NCBI RefSeq assembly: GCF_009823805.1
Contig: NZ_WUEK01000005.1
Location: 62,001 to 126,000, forward strand
Origin: Nocardioides flavescens
GTDB taxonomy: Bacteria > Actinomycetota > Actinomycetes > Propionibacteriales > Nocardioidaceae
Reading direction: 5' to 3'
DNA: 64,000 nt
Below the pieces are notes generated by a model. It was not told the DNA's origin. It ran no database searches and saw nothing but the letters and a program-made list of their open reading frames with translations. The stretch's first letter is position 1. The number at the start of each line of letters is the position of its first letter. This document shows positions 1 to 10,411 of this stretch, one piece after another. A program made the translations under genes and the position numbers.

Positions 1-1649
<1,649 letters not shown>

Positions 1650-1653
<4 letters not shown>

Positions 1654-2273
1654 CCGACTCCTCCCACGAGGACGTCACCCGGGGGGAGCCCGCCGACCAG
1701 GCGGGCTCCTTCCCGGCGGACGCGTCCGCCGAGATGCCCAACGAGACCGAGGTCGAGGTGACGCCGCCCGCGGACGGCGGTGCGGCCGACGACGCCGCCG
1801 CCCAGCAGGTCGCCGAGCTGACGGCGGACCTGCAGCGGGTCCAGGCGGAGTACCTCAACTACAAGCGCCGCGTCGACCGCGACCGCGAGCTGGTGAAGCA
1901 GAACGCGACCTACGCCGCGCTCGCGCCGATCACCGAGGTGCTCGACACCATCGACCGCGCCCGCGAGAGCGCGGCGCAGAGCGACAGCGAGATCGACGGT
2001 GGCCTGCGGGCCGTCGCCGACCAGCTGGAGCGGGTCGTGGCCACGGCCGGGCTCGTGAAGTTCGGCGCCCCGGGCGACGCCTTCGACCCGGCGTACCACG
2101 AGGCGCTGAGCCACCTGGGCGAGGACCCCGAGGTCAGCGTGACCACCTGCAAGGTGGTCGCGAAGGCCGGCTACCGCATCGGCGACCGCGTGGTCCGCGC
2201 GGCGCAGGTGCTGGTCGTCGATCCGGCGGCCGGCTCCGCGCCCGCCGCGGGCGAGACGCCCGAGCAGCAGTAG
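1650..2273 (+). CDS. grpE: GrpE nucleotide exchange factor
   Basis: GrpE promotes ADP release from DnaK. The 207-residue product starts at a GTG overlapping the dnaK stop. The first 50 or so residues are acidic and probably disordered. A long coiled-coil helix follows (about residues 50-90, [20 protein letters not shown]), then the C-terminal beta domain with [12 protein letters not shown] and the conserved end [12 protein letters not shown]. Length and layout fit actinobacterial GrpE. It is the second gene of the dnaK operon, and 53 bases separate it from dnaJ. Confidence 0.96.
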
Positions 2274-2326
2274 TCGCCAGCACCACCTGAGAGAGACACC
2301 GGAGAGGCAGAAGGGAGGCGCGCCGG

Positions 2327-3538
2327 ATGGCAGCCAACGACGGTTTCCGCCCCGAGTGGGCGCAGAAGGACTTCTACGCCGTGCTCGGCGTCAAGAAGGA
2401 CGCCGCGATCGCGGACATCAAGAAGGCCTACCGCAAGCTGGCGCGCGAGAACCACCCCGACTCCAACCCGGGTGACACCGCGAAGCACGAGCGGTTCAAG
2501 GCGGTCGCCGAGGCCTACGACGTCCTCGGCGACACCGAGAAGCGCAAGAAGTACGACGAGATGCGCTCGCTCTACGGCTCCGGCGGGTTCCGCGGGGGCT
2601 TCGGTGGGAGCGGCGGTGGCGGCGGCTTCGGCGGCGGGGGCTTCAACCTCGACGACCTGCTCCGCGACCGCGGTGGCGCCGGTGGCGCCGGGGCCGGTGG
2701 CCCCGGCGTCGGTGACCTGTTCGGTGACCTCTTCGGCGGCTTCGGTCGCGGTGGGCGCAGTTCGCAGCCGCGCCCGCAGAAGGGCGCCGACGCCGAGACC
2801 ACCGCGACGATCTCGTTCGACGACGCCCTCGAGGGCGTCACGATCTCGCTGCGGCTCACCTCCGACGCGCCGTGCCCCGACTGCAACGGCACCGGCGGCA
2901 AGCCAGGCACCAAGCCGCGGATCTGTCCGGAGTGCGAGGGCGCGGGCTACGTCGCCAGCACGGCGGGCGGCGGGTTCTCGCTCAACGAGACCTGCCCGCG
3001 CTGCGGCGGCCGCCAGCTGATCTACGACGAGCCGTGCCCGACCTGCAAGGGCTCGGGTCACGGCATGTCGGCCCGCACCATCCAGGCGCGCATCCCGGCC
3101 GGGGTCAAGGACGGTCAGCGGATCCGCCTCAAGGGCAAGGGCTCCTCGGGCTCCAGCGGCGGACCGGCCGGCGACCTGTTCGTCACCGTCAAGGTCACGC
3201 CGCACCGGCTCTTCGGTCGCAAGGACGACAACCTCACCCTCGAGGTGCCGATCTCCTTCGACGAGGCCGCGCTGGGCGCCGACGTGCGCATCCCGACCCG
3301 GGGCGGCAACCCCGTCACCGTCAAGGTGCCGCCGGGTACGCCGTCCGGACGGACGTTCCGCGTGCGCGGCAAGGGCGCCCGCCGCAAGGACGGCACCTAC
3401 GGCGACCTGCTCGCCACCGTGCTGGTGCACGTGCCGGGCACGCTCGACCCCGCGGCCCGCGAGGCCGTCGAGGCCTACCGCGCCGCCACCGCCGACCGCC
3501 CGCTGCGGGCCAACCTGTTCGAGGAAGCGAGGAGCTGA
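2327..3538 (+). CDS. dnaJ: DnaJ type I co-chaperone
   Basis: Hsp40 partner that delivers substrate to DnaK and stimulates its ATPase. The order is an N-terminal J domain with the invariant HPD ([11 protein letters not shown], about residue 43), a Gly/Phe-rich linker (about residues 83-145), and a zinc-binding domain with four CxxCxGxG-type repeats ([31 protein letters not shown]). Two C-terminal substrate-binding beta domains complete it. The ATG start is preceded by GGGAGG at 2314-2319. It is 403 residues long. An extended J-domain N-terminus ([16 protein letters not shown]) is typical of the DnaJ1 that lies inside the actinobacterial dnaK operon. The stop is directly followed by hspR. Confidence 0.97.
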   Translation: MAANDGFRPEWAQKDFYAVLGVKKDAAIADIKKAYRKLARENHPDSNPGDTAKHERFKAVAEAYDVLGDTEKRKKYDEMRSLYGSGGFRGGFGGSGGGGGFGGGGFNLDDLLRDRGGAGGAGAGGPGVGDLFGDLFGGFGRGGRSSQPRPQKGADAETTATISFDDALEGVTISLRLTSDAPCPDCNGTGGKPGTKPRICPECEGAGYVASTAGGGFSLNETCPRCGGRQLIYDEPCPTCKGSGHGMSARTIQARIPAGVKDGQRIRLKGKGSSGSSGGPAGDLFVTVKVTPHRLFGRKDDNLTLEVPISFDEAALGADVRIPTRGGNPVTVKVPPGTPSGRTFRVRGKGARRKDGTYGDLLATVLVHVPGTLDPAAREAVEAYRAATADRPLRANLFEEARS

Positions 3539-3540
3539 CG

Positions 3541-3969
3541 ATGTCCGCCACCGTGCCGCCGTTCGGGTCTCCGTCGCCGGACGCGGCGGTGTTCGTCATC
3601 AGCGTCGCCGCTGAGCTGTCCGGGCTGCACCCGCAGACGCTGCGCACCTACGAGCGCATGGGCCTGATCACGCCCGGGCGGAGCGGCGGCGGCGGTCGCC
3701 GCTACTCCGCCCGTGACATCGACCGGCTGCGCGAGATCAGCGAGCTGACCTCCGCCGGCATCGGCATCGAGGGCGTGCGCCGCATCCTCGACCTCGAGAA
3801 CCGCGCCGCCGCCCTCGCGGCCCGCAACGAGGAGCTCCAGGACGAGCTCGAGGCCACCCGGGCCGCCCTGCGCGCCGCCCTGGCCGCCCGCCCCGTCGAG
3901 TCCCGCCTCCCCGCCCTCCGGCCCCCCGAGCGCGACCACTCCATCGTCGTCTGGCGCCGCGGCCGCTGA
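3541..3969 (+). CDS. hspR: HspR, MerR-family heat-shock repressor
   Basis: HspR binds HAIR inverted repeats and represses dnaK and clpB operons, using DnaK as a co-repressor (known for Streptomyces). The 142-residue product has the MerR winged helix (about residues 18-80: VISVAAELSGLHPQTLRTYERMG, a loop rich in glycine, then RRYSARDIDRLREI). A coiled-coil dimerisation helix and a basic tail ending WRRGR follow. The ATG is two bases after the dnaJ stop, so it is cotranscribed as the last gene of the operon. A matching HAIR lies upstream of clpB at 15686-15712, which ties both chaperone loci to this repressor. Confidence 0.95.
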   Translation: MSATVPPFGSPSPDAAVFVISVAAELSGLHPQTLRTYERMGLITPGRSGGGGRRYSARDIDRLREISELTSAGIGIEGVRRILDLENRAAALAARNEELQDELEATRAALRAALAARPVESRLPALRPPERDHSIVVWRRGR

Positions 3970-4011
3970 GCCCGGCTGGCCTGGCTCGCGAGCGGTAGTT
4001 ACCGACGTTCG

Positions 4012-4080
4012 GTCGGTACTCACCGACGTTCCGGGGGTGTAAGAGGGGTCTCAGGCCCCGGAACGTCGGTGAGTACCGAC
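4012..4080. repeat. Palindromic repeat, P family copy 1
   Basis: Perfect 25-bp inverted arms (4012-4036 and 4056-4080) with a 19-base loop. The arms contain CACCGACGTTCCGGGG. A degenerate extra copy of the left arm (GGTAGTTACCGACGTTC) lies just upstream at 3994-4010. A close relative is at 12551-12621, and a third palindrome with the same core is at 33652-33741. All three lie just 3' of plus-strand genes, so they may serve as bidirectional terminators. There is no T-rich tail. Confidence 0.85.
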
Positions 4081-4123
4081 CGGGATCGGGCGGGGCCGGC
4101 TCCGACCCGGCAGGCTGGGCCTC

Positions 4124-4492
4124 GTGACCGACCCCGTGACCGGCTTCGCGATCCGCCTCGACGCCGGGTCCGGCGTGCCGCCGTACGAGCAGATCCGGGT
4201 GACGGTCGCGGAGGCGGTCGACGCCGGTGACCTCGTGGCGGGCGACCGGCTGCCGACGGTCCGCGGCCTCGCTGACGAGCTGGGGGTCGCGCCGGGCACC
4301 GTGGCGCGGGCCTACCGCGAGCTGGAGCAGGCCGGTGTGATCGAGACCCGAGGGCGCAGCGGCAGCTTCGTCACCGGCGACGGGGTGACGCGTCGCGCGA
4401 AGGCGGCCGCACTCGCCTACCTCACTGAGACCCGGTCGCTCGGGCTCCGCGACAGCGACGCGCTGGGGTTGGTCCGAGACCTCGCCCACTGA
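4124..4492 (+). CDS. GntR-family transcriptional regulator (YtrA-like, short)
   Basis: A 122-residue DNA-binding regulator. The N-terminal winged helix-turn-helix spans about residues 15-85 with the GntR signature: GVPPYEQIRVTVAEAVDAGD, RLPTVRGLADELGVAPGTVARAYRELEQAGVIETRGRSG (several blocks of one domain). Only about 35 residues of helical tail follow, so there is no large effector domain, as in the YtrA subfamily. The GTG start is at 4124. YtrA regulators usually sit beside ABC transporter genes. None is adjacent here, so the target is unknown. Confidence 0.85.
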   Translation: MTDPVTGFAIRLDAGSGVPPYEQIRVTVAEAVDAGDLVAGDRLPTVRGLADELGVAPGTVARAYRELEQAGVIETRGRSGSFVTGDGVTRRAKAAALAYLTETRSLGLRDSDALGLVRDLAH

Positions 4493-4557
4493 GGGGCGGA
4501 CGTGCAGTCCCCCTGCGTCTCTGGCCCTGCCGGGCCGGGGGCGCCTACGCTCCATGG

Positions 4558-4863
4558 ATGGTCGATCGGTTCGTCGTCGTGGTGTCGGTCGGTCTGCTGC
4601 TCGCGGCGGGTCTGCTCGTGGGGGGTGGGGCGACCGTGTCCTACGGCGGTGAGACCCGCGCCTGCGCCGGGCCGATCGTCGCCGCCGAGTCAGGGGGACC
4701 AGTGCCCCCCGCCTCCACCGACACCGAGCGGGGCCTGCAACGCGCGTGTGCGGCGAGTGACGGCACGCGGGCGCGCGTAGCGCTGCTGCTCGCGCTGGTC
4801 GGTGCAGGCGTCGGTTCGACCGCGGTCGTGCGACCTGGGCGGCGCACCGCAGTCTTCAGCTGA
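4558..4863 (+). CDS. Small hypothetical membrane protein
   Basis: A 101-residue product with two hydrophobic helices, one at about residues 4-26 (VVVVSVGLLLAAGLLVGGGA) and one at about 75-90 (ALLLALVGAGVGSTAVV). The loop between them contains two cysteines and is probably extracytoplasmic. I recognise no family. The ATG at 4558 is used because the alternative ATG four bases upstream is out of frame. Its 3' end overlaps the convergent VOC gene by 8 bases. The coding assignment rests on codon bias and membrane character only. Confidence 0.55.
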   Translation: MVDRFVVVVSVGLLLAAGLLVGGGATVSYGGETRACAGPIVAAESGGPVPPASTDTERGLQRACAASDGTRARVALLLALVGAGVGSTAVVRPGRRTAVFS

Positions 4864-5590
4864 GCGCAGCTTCACTGGCCCGCAGCACGCAGAACTCGTT
4901 GCCGGACGGGTCAAGGTAGGTCCGCCACGGCAGGTCGCCCCACTCGGGGTGCGGGTCGGGCCGACCGCCACGCTCTATGATCGCGGCCTCGACCTCGTCG
5001 GCGTCCTCGTGCGCCTCGAGCCGGACGTCGAGATGCAGAGCGTTCTTGGTCGAGCCCTTCGGGTGCGCCTCGTCGACGAACTCGAGCAGGACCCCGCGCC
5101 CCGAGGGGTGGCGCAGCGAGCGCGGCGCGACGGCGTCGACCTGGGTCCAACCGGTCAGCCAGGCCCAGAACGCCGAGTCACGGACCGGGTCGGCCGAGTG
5201 CAGGGCGAGCGCGGCGAGCGGTCCGGTGCCGGCGTACGCCGGGCGCGGCCCGACGACACAGAGCTCGTGGCCCTCGGGATCGGCGAGCACGACCCAGTCG
5301 GCGCCCTCGGGTGCGGTGTCGAGGCGGGTGGCGCCGAGCCCGACCAGCCGGTCCACCGTCGCGGCGGGGTCGGCGCCGCCGTCGAGGTCGAGGTGCAGGC
5401 GCGGACCGGGGGCGGGAGGCTCGGCGACGCGCTGGAAGCACAGGTCGAGCCAGGGCCCGCTCTCGACCGACAACCGGGTCTCGTAGACGTCGGGCTCGTC
5501 GGTCAGGCGTTCGGTGCCGAGCGCGGCCTCCCAGAACCGACCGAGGCTGCGGGGGTCGGCGGCGTCGACGACGACGTTCTCGAGCTGCAT
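4856..5590 (-). CDS. Tandem VOC (glyoxalase/bleomycin-resistance fold) protein
   Basis: A 244-residue protein of two VOC modules (about residues 1-115 and 125-240). Each ends in the recurring DP.G...C motif (LADPEGHELCVV and LDPSGNEFCVL). VOC proteins are metal-dependent dioxygenases, isomerases or drug-binding proteins, and the substrate cannot be read here. The frame stays open far upstream inside the amidase gene. The start is set at the ATG of MQLENVVVDAADPRSLGRFW because that is where the fold begins. It is single-copy in its neighbourhood and converges on the small membrane gene. Confidence 0.85.
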   Translation of the reverse strand: MQLENVVVDAADPRSLGRFWEAALGTERLTDEPDVYETRLSVESGPWLDLCFQRVAEPPAPGPRLHLDLDGGADPAATVDRLVGLGATRLDTAPEGADWVVLADPEGHELCVVGPRPAYAGTGPLAALALHSADPVRDSAFWAWLTGWTQVDAVAPRSLRHPSGRGVLLEFVDEAHPKGSTKNALHLDVRLEAHEDADEVEAAIIERGGRPDPHPEWGDLPWRTYLDPSGNEFCVLRASEAALS

Positions 5591-5606
5591 CCCCTGATCA
5601 TGCCGC

Positions 5607-5698
5607 GAGTGGTTTCGAGACGGTCGTTGCACGACCTCCTCAACCACCGGATGCTCCCGGTGGTCGAGGAAGGACGAAGTCCTGTCTCGAAACCACTC
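5607..5698. repeat. R-family palindromic repeat, copy 1
   Basis: A 92-bp inverted repeat with outer arms GAGTGGTTTCGAGAC and GTCTCGAAACCACTC. Inner segments CCTCCTCAACCACCGG and CCGGTGGTCGAGGAAGG also pair. The GGACGAAGTCCTG segment is itself a small hairpin. Related copies are at 8881, 37285, 41459, 51385, 55134 and around the IS at 60057/61182. This copy sits between the amidase stop and the VOC start. Confidence 0.9.
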
Positions 5699-5715
5699 GC
5701 TCTGGATCGAACGCC

Positions 5716-8700
5716 TCAGCGCTTGCGGACCCGCAGGGTGATCGGAGCCGAGGTGGCGGCGTCGTACTCCGCGGTGCTCACGACCTGCACGGTCAGCTTG
5801 TGCTTGCCTGCGGACAGCTTCTTCAGACGCACGGTGCGGGTGCCGTCGGCCGGCAGCGAGACCGTGCGGACGACCCGCGAGCCGTCGAGCACGAGCACGG
5901 TGCCGCCGGCGGGCGCGGGCGAGACCGCGACCTTCAGCGTGACCCGGCCGGTGCGCTTGGCCTTGGCTTTCTTCTTGACCTTCACCGTCAGGCCGGGGGC
6001 CGCCTTGGCGACCTTGAGCGTCGCCGTGGCCTGGCTGGCCGCGACCGTCGGGGAGCCGGCGTACGACGCCGTCACCAGGTGGGTGCCGACGGGCAGGTCG
6101 GCCGGCAGGGTCAGCGTCGCGCGGCCGCCGGCGAGGGTGCCGGTGACGGTGCGCCCGGCGACCGCGACCGAGACGGACCCGGTGGCGGACGGGTCGGCCG
6201 CGACCGCGACCGTGGCGGTGGTCGAGGAGCCGAAGGTCACGCCGGTGGTGCCGAGCGAGACCGACGTGGTCGAGGCGGCCGGACCGGTCCAGGGCAGCGC
6301 CGGGGCGAAGGTCGTTGCCTGGCGGCCGGCGGTCTGCTGCTCGACGGCGTAGGCCATGCCGAGCACCGAGGCGTCGCTCCACGCACGGCCGACGATCTGT
6401 ACCGAGTTGGACTGGCCCTCGTCGTTGCGGCCGATCGGGATGATCGCGGTGGGCAGCCCGACGGTCTGGGTGATGACGCCCGACGCGCGGTCGGAGGTCA
6501 GCGTGGCGGTCGAGGTGTCGTTGTTGCCGATGCTCGTGAGGAAGCCCGGGTAGATCACTGCGTCGACAGGGGTGCCGAACGCGGTGTCCATCCAGGTCGC
6601 GGCGCTGGCCTTGTAGGCGTCGCGGCGCGCGAGCAGGTTGGCGACGCTGGCGTCGTCCATGGGCTGCTGCGTGTAGTTGCCCGACACGTTGTAGGGCAGG
6701 TTCTTCGGGCTCTCCATGAGCTGCTTGGTGGTGAGCGGGAACGTCGCCGGGCGGGACTCGGCGATGTAGCGCTCCCAGCCCTCGGCGCCGGGGTTGCCGG
6801 TCGTCGGGTAGTCCGCTGCGGCCGGCTGGACCGGTGCCGTCGCCGACGACCCGGCCGGCAGCGCCACCAGCGTGCCGCCGGCCGCCTCGATGGCGGCCCG
6901 GGCCTGGGCGAGGGCCACGAGACCGGCGTTCTCGTCGGTCACGAGCAGAGACTGGAACCCCGCCGGCACGTAGCCGATCGTCTTGCCGCGCAGGGCGTCG
7001 GGGCGCAGGGCGCTCTTCCACTCCGCCGGGCGCAGCGAGTTGTCGACGCGGCTGGTGAGCAGGTCGTCGGGGTCGTTGCCGGTCGTGCGGGTGGCCACGG
7101 CGTCGAGCATCGAGGCCAGGTCGGTGACGGACTTGGCCATGGGGCCGGCGTAGTCGGTGGCCCAGGTCAGCGGCATGACGCCGTTGGTGCTGGTGAGGCC
7201 GTCGGTGCCGCGGAACGTCGACAGGCTGGCGCCGGTCGAGGGGGCGTAGAGCGAGACGCCGGTCTGGGTGCCCATCGCGGCGGCGGCGAGATCGGCGCCG
7301 ACCGCGGTGGCCGAGCCGCCGCTGGAGCCGAACGAGGTCTTCGACGGGTAGAGCGCGTTCCAGGTCTGCTCGAGGCCGCTCTCGCTGAACGAGCCCGAGT
7401 TGGCGAACTCCGAGAGGTTGGTCTTGCCGATGATCACGGCGCCGGCCTCGCGCAGCTTGGCGACCTGCCACGCGTCCTTGCCGGGCTGCCAGTCGGCGAG
7501 CGCCAGGGTGCCGCCCGAGGTCGGCATGTCCTTGGTGTCGTAGAGGTCCTTGAGCGCGATCGGGATGCCGAGCAGGTCGTCGTCGCGACCCGCGGCGCGG
7601 GCCCGGTCGGCGGCGAGCGCCTGGGCCACGGCGTCCTTGGCCACGGTGATGAACGCGTGGAAGCCGAGCGCGCCGTCGTCGTAGGCCTCGATCCGGTCGA
7701 GGTAGGCCTTGGTGATCTGCACCGAGGTGACACGGCCGGCTCGCAGGTCGGCCTGGAGTGCGGCGATCGTCTTGCCGGTGACGTCGTAGGCCACGTCGGT
7801 CGACGGCGTCGCGGAGGGCTCGGCGTCGGGCAGCTGCAGCGGCTCGGCGCCGACGCAGGCGGCGGCGTAGGAGGAGATGTCCCAGTTCTGCAGGGTGCAG
7901 ATCTCGTCGAGGGTGAGCGCCGAGAAGTCGGGGGTCGCGGCGGCGCTCGCCGTGTTCGCCGAGATCTGGGCGTCGTTGACCGCGCCGATCACGACGTACT
8001 GCGCGAGCGACTGGGTCTGGCCCGGCGCGATGGTCAGCTCGCGGACGAAGCCGAGGTCGTTGGCGCGGCTCCCCGTGGCGACGTACGGCGTGGTGAACGG
8101 GTCGGACTGCTGGTCGGCCAGCGAGTCGACCCCGGAGCCGACGACGAGGCCGATGGGGCGGAGGGTGGTGGGTGTCGGCGTCGAGACGACCCAGGTGTCG
8201 GTGGGCTCGACGACGGCGTCGCCGTCGGTAGAAGCGGTGATGGGGCCGGCGTTGGTTGCGGTGCCGTAGCCGAGCGACCCGCCGAACGACACCTCGATGG
8301 TCACCGGGGCGGTGGAGGTGTTGGTGAAGGTGTCGAAGAACGTCGCGGTGCTGGTGGCGGCACCGACCTGCAGCTTGCGGGTGACGAGCACGTCGCCGAG
8401 CCGGACCGCCTTGGTCGAGCGGTAGGACCCTGGGGTCGAGGCGGTCAGGCCGAAGCCGCGCAGCATCTGGTCGTTCATGCGTGGCGCCGAGGCGGCGGGG
8501 CCGTCGACGTGCAGGAACAGGCTGCCGATCCCCTCGGCGCGGGCGAGGCTGATGTTGCGGATCGAGCCGGTGTCGAGGCCGGGGCGGCGGGCGTCGTTGA
8601 CGTTGACCGTGGCGTTGGTGCCGGTGGTGGTGACGCTGGTGATCCCCGAGGCGGACGGCGCGACGGCGAGGGCCGAGAGCCCGAGCGCGGCGGCGACGGG

Positions 8701-8748
8701 GAGTGCGGCGAACCGGGTGGAGGCCCGGGCGCGCGGTGAGATGGGCAT
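5716..8748 (-). CDS. Secreted amidase-signature hydrolase with C-terminal Ig-like domain
   Basis: A 1010-residue exported amidase. A Sec signal peptide (about residues 1-35, ending PSASG) precedes an uncharacterised beta-rich region (about 40-290) and the amidase-signature domain (about 330-820). The Ser-Ser-Lys triad can be placed: Lys in PIALKDLYD, the bridging Ser in FGSSGGSATA, and the nucleophile Ser in GTQTGVSLYAPS. The last differs from the usual GTDTGGS by Gln and Val. Two Ig-like beta domains follow, and the end is Lys/Arg-rich. Start: the ATG of MPISPRARAS is preferred over one 14 codons upstream because it gives a normal signal peptide. The substrate is unknown. R-family repeats flank the gene on both sides. 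Confidence 0.88.
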   Translation of the reverse strand: MPISPRARASTRFAALPVAAALGLSALAVAPSASGITSVTTTGTNATVNVNDARRPGLDTGSIRNISLARAEGIGSLFLHVDGPAASAPRMNDQMLRGFGLTASTPGSYRSTKAVRLGDVLVTRKLQVGAATSTATFFDTFTNTSTAPVTIEVSFGGSLGYGTATNAGPITASTDGDAVVEPTDTWVVSTPTPTTLRPIGLVVGSGVDSLADQQSDPFTTPYVATGSRANDLGFVRELTIAPGQTQSLAQYVVIGAVNDAQISANTASAAATPDFSALTLDEICTLQNWDISSYAAACVGAEPLQLPDAEPSATPSTDVAYDVTGKTIAALQADLRAGRVTSVQITKAYLDRIEAYDDGALGFHAFITVAKDAVAQALAADRARAAGRDDDLLGIPIALKDLYDTKDMPTSGGTLALADWQPGKDAWQVAKLREAGAVIIGKTNLSEFANSGSFSESGLEQTWNALYPSKTSFGSSGGSATAVGADLAAAAMGTQTGVSLYAPSTGASLSTFRGTDGLTSTNGVMPLTWATDYAGPMAKSVTDLASMLDAVATRTTGNDPDDLLTSRVDNSLRPAEWKSALRPDALRGKTIGYVPAGFQSLLVTDENAGLVALAQARAAIEAAGGTLVALPAGSSATAPVQPAAADYPTTGNPGAEGWERYIAESRPATFPLTTKQLMESPKNLPYNVSGNYTQQPMDDASVANLLARRDAYKASAATWMDTAFGTPVDAVIYPGFLTSIGNNDTSTATLTSDRASGVITQTVGLPTAIIPIGRNDEGQSNSVQIVGRAWSDASVLGMAYAVEQQTAGRQATTFAPALPWTGPAASTTSVSLGTTGVTFGSSTTATVAVAADPSATGSVSVAVAGRTVTGTLAGGRATLTLPADLPVGTHLVTASYAGSPTVAASQATATLKVAKAAPGLTVKVKKKAKAKRTGRVTLKVAVSPAPAGGTVLVLDGSRVVRTVSLPADGTRTVRLKKLSAGKHKLTVQVVSTAEYDAATSAPITLRVRKR

Positions 8749-8880
8749 GGGTCGGTGGAGCCTTTCGCGACGAGGTGCGGGTCGCGGCAAGGTCTACGCG
8801 GTCCGTGTGTCGGGCTAAGACCCCTCTTGTTTCGGCAGTGTCACTGGTTGATGGAGCACCCCGAGGGGTGGTCGGATGGG

Positions 8881-8970
8881 GTGATTTCGAGACGGTCGTT
8901 GCACGACCTCCTCAACCGCCGAGTGCTCCCCGGTGGTTGAGGAAGGACGAAGTCCTGCCTCGAAACCACT
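8881..8970. repeat. R-family palindromic repeat, copy 2
   Basis: About 90 bp, nearly identical to the copy at 5607-5698, sharing TTCGAGACGGTCGTTGCACG, the CCTCCTCAACC block and GAGGAAGGACGAAGTCCTG, in the same orientation. The two copies bracket the amidase gene as direct repeats. The rest of the interval 8749-8981 has no gene and should hold the amidase promoter (minus strand). Confidence 0.88.
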
Positions 8971-8981
8971 CCGGACGGGGC

Positions 8982-9821
8982 TCAGGCCTGATCGGCCGCG
9001 TCCCCACCGTGGGCGCGCAGGGCGGTCGGCTGCCAGGCCTCCCAGGTGGCGAGGCGCTGCTCGTAGTCGGCCTTGGCGATCGAGAGCGGCAGCTCGCCGA
9101 AGAAGACGCGCAGCGGCGGCTCGTCGGCGTCGACGATCTCGAGGATCGGGCCGCGGGTGGCGACCGGGTCACCCGGGGTGCCGCGGCGGCTCGGGCGGTT
9201 GGCGGCGGCCTCGCGCACGCCGGCGTACTCCTCCATCTCCTCGGAGTGCGAGGCCGACGGGCCGCCCCAGTCGGTCGAGAAGCCGCCGGGCTCGACGAGC
9301 GTCACCTTGATGCCGAAGCCGGCGACCTCCTGGGCCAGGGCCTGGCTCAGTCCCTCGAGCGCCCACTTCGAGGCGTGGTAGATGCCGACGGTCGGGAACG
9401 CCGAGATGCCGCCGATCGAGGAGACCTGGACGATGTGGCCGCTGCCCTGCTCGCGCATCAGGGGGATGGCGGCCTGGGTCACCCACAGCGCGCCGAAGAG
9501 GTTGGTCTCGAGCTGGGCGCGGGCCTCGTCCTCGGTGATCTCCTCGACCATGCCGAAGTGGCCGTAGCCGGCGTTGTTGACCACCACGTCGAGGCGACCG
9601 AGCCGCTGGTGCGCCTCGCGCACGGCGGAGAACGCCGCGTCGTGGTCGGTGACGTCGAGCTGCATCGGCACCACCGCGTCGCCGTACGTCGAGACGAGGT
9701 CGTCGAGCGTCGAGGTGTCGCGGGCGGTGGCGGCGACCTTGTCGCCGCGCTCGAGGGCGGCGATGGCCCACTCGCGGCCGAAGCCCTTGGAGGTGCCGGT
9801 GATGAACCAGTGCTTCGTCAT
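8982..9821 (-). CDS. Short-chain dehydrogenase/reductase
   Basis: A 279-residue classical SDR, an NAD(P)-dependent oxidoreductase with a Rossmann fold. Motifs in order are TGTSKGFG (cofactor glycines, about residue 9), NNAG (about 88), SSIGG with the catalytic Ser (about 141), and YHASK with the catalytic Tyr and Lys (about 155). The Arg in TARD after strand 2 suggests NADP preference. The specific substrate cannot be inferred. The ATG start lies 49 bases from the divergent DUF1990 gene, so the two probably share a promoter region. Confidence 0.92.
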   Translation of the reverse strand: MTKHWFITGTSKGFGREWAIAALERGDKVAATARDTSTLDDLVSTYGDAVVPMQLDVTDHDAAFSAVREAHQRLGRLDVVVNNAGYGHFGMVEEITEDEARAQLETNLFGALWVTQAAIPLMREQGSGHIVQVSSIGGISAFPTVGIYHASKWALEGLSQALAQEVAGFGIKVTLVEPGGFSTDWGGPSASHSEEMEEYAGVREAAANRPSRRGTPGDPVATRGPILEIVDADEPPLRVFFGELPLSIAKADYEQRLATWEAWQPTALRAHGGDAADQA

Positions 9822-9870
9822 GGTGGATCGGTACCCGCGCCGGTCACCGGATCCCGGTCATGATGGCCGG

Positions 9871-10407
9871 GTGGGGAGAGACGTACGACGACTGAGCGAC
9901 GACGAGACCGAGCAGCTGCGCGCGCAGCCGCTCACCTACACGCCGGTGGGGGAGGACCTGACCGGTCCACCGCCGGGCTACGGCTGGCTCGAGAAGTCGC
10001 GGGTGCTGCGCCGGCGCGACCTGGACGGCGCCGCGCGGGACCTGTTCGCCTGGCAGGTGCAGGCGCGCTCGGGGCTGCAGGTCGCGGCCTCCGAGGTCCC
10101 GCTGCGCGAGGACACGGTGGTGGTGCTGCGGCTCGGTCCGGGTCCGCTCTCGCTGCGGATCCCGTGCCGGGTGGTGCGCGTCGTCGACGAGCCCGGCGAG
10201 GCGGGGTTCGTCTACGGCACGCTGCCCGGCCACCCCGAGCAGGGCGAGGAGTCGTTCTGGCTGCGCCAGGGGGACGACGGCGCGATCACGCTGACCATCA
10301 CAGCGTTCTCGCGCCCCGGCACCCTGCTGACCCGGCTCGGCGGGCCGGCGGCCACGGCGTTCCAGTCGTTCATGACGACGCGCTACCTCGGGGCGCTCGA
10401 CCGCTGA
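9871..10407 (+). CDS. DUF1990-family protein
   Basis: A 178-residue cytosolic protein. It has the DUF1990 layout: LSDDETEQLRAQPLTYTPVG at the N-terminus, an aromatic-rich beta region (PPGYGWLEKSRVL, VYGTLPGHPEQGEESFWLRQ), and a helical end (TAFQSFMTTRYLGAL). The family resembles START/SRPBCC ligand-binding folds and has no assigned biochemical role that I know of. The GTG at 9871 was chosen because the family's N-terminal motif starts shortly after. The longer open frame upstream overlaps the SDR gene on the other strand. Confidence 0.85.
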   Translation: MGRDVRRLSDDETEQLRAQPLTYTPVGEDLTGPPPGYGWLEKSRVLRRRDLDGAARDLFAWQVQARSGLQVAASEVPLREDTVVVLRLGPGPLSLRIPCRVVRVVDEPGEAGFVYGTLPGHPEQGEESFWLRQGDDGAITLTITAFSRPGTLLTRLGGPAATAFQSFMTTRYLGALDR

Positions 10408-10411
10408 GGGG

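Noticed and set aside
5607..5698. R repeats as tRNA genes, attachment sites or riboswitches
   Set aside because: There is no cloverleaf, no T-loop sequence and no integrase, and copies occur downstream as well as upstream of genes.
5591..7471. N-terminal extension of the VOC protein to 871 residues
   Set aside because: The extra frame is antisense to the conserved amidase domain and has the low-complexity Arg/Pro composition of a shadow frame.
5311..8739. Very long plus-strand open frame opposite the amidase gene
   Set aside because: It is an antisense shadow typical of high-GC DNA. The composition is Gly/Arg/Val/Asp-rich with no motif.
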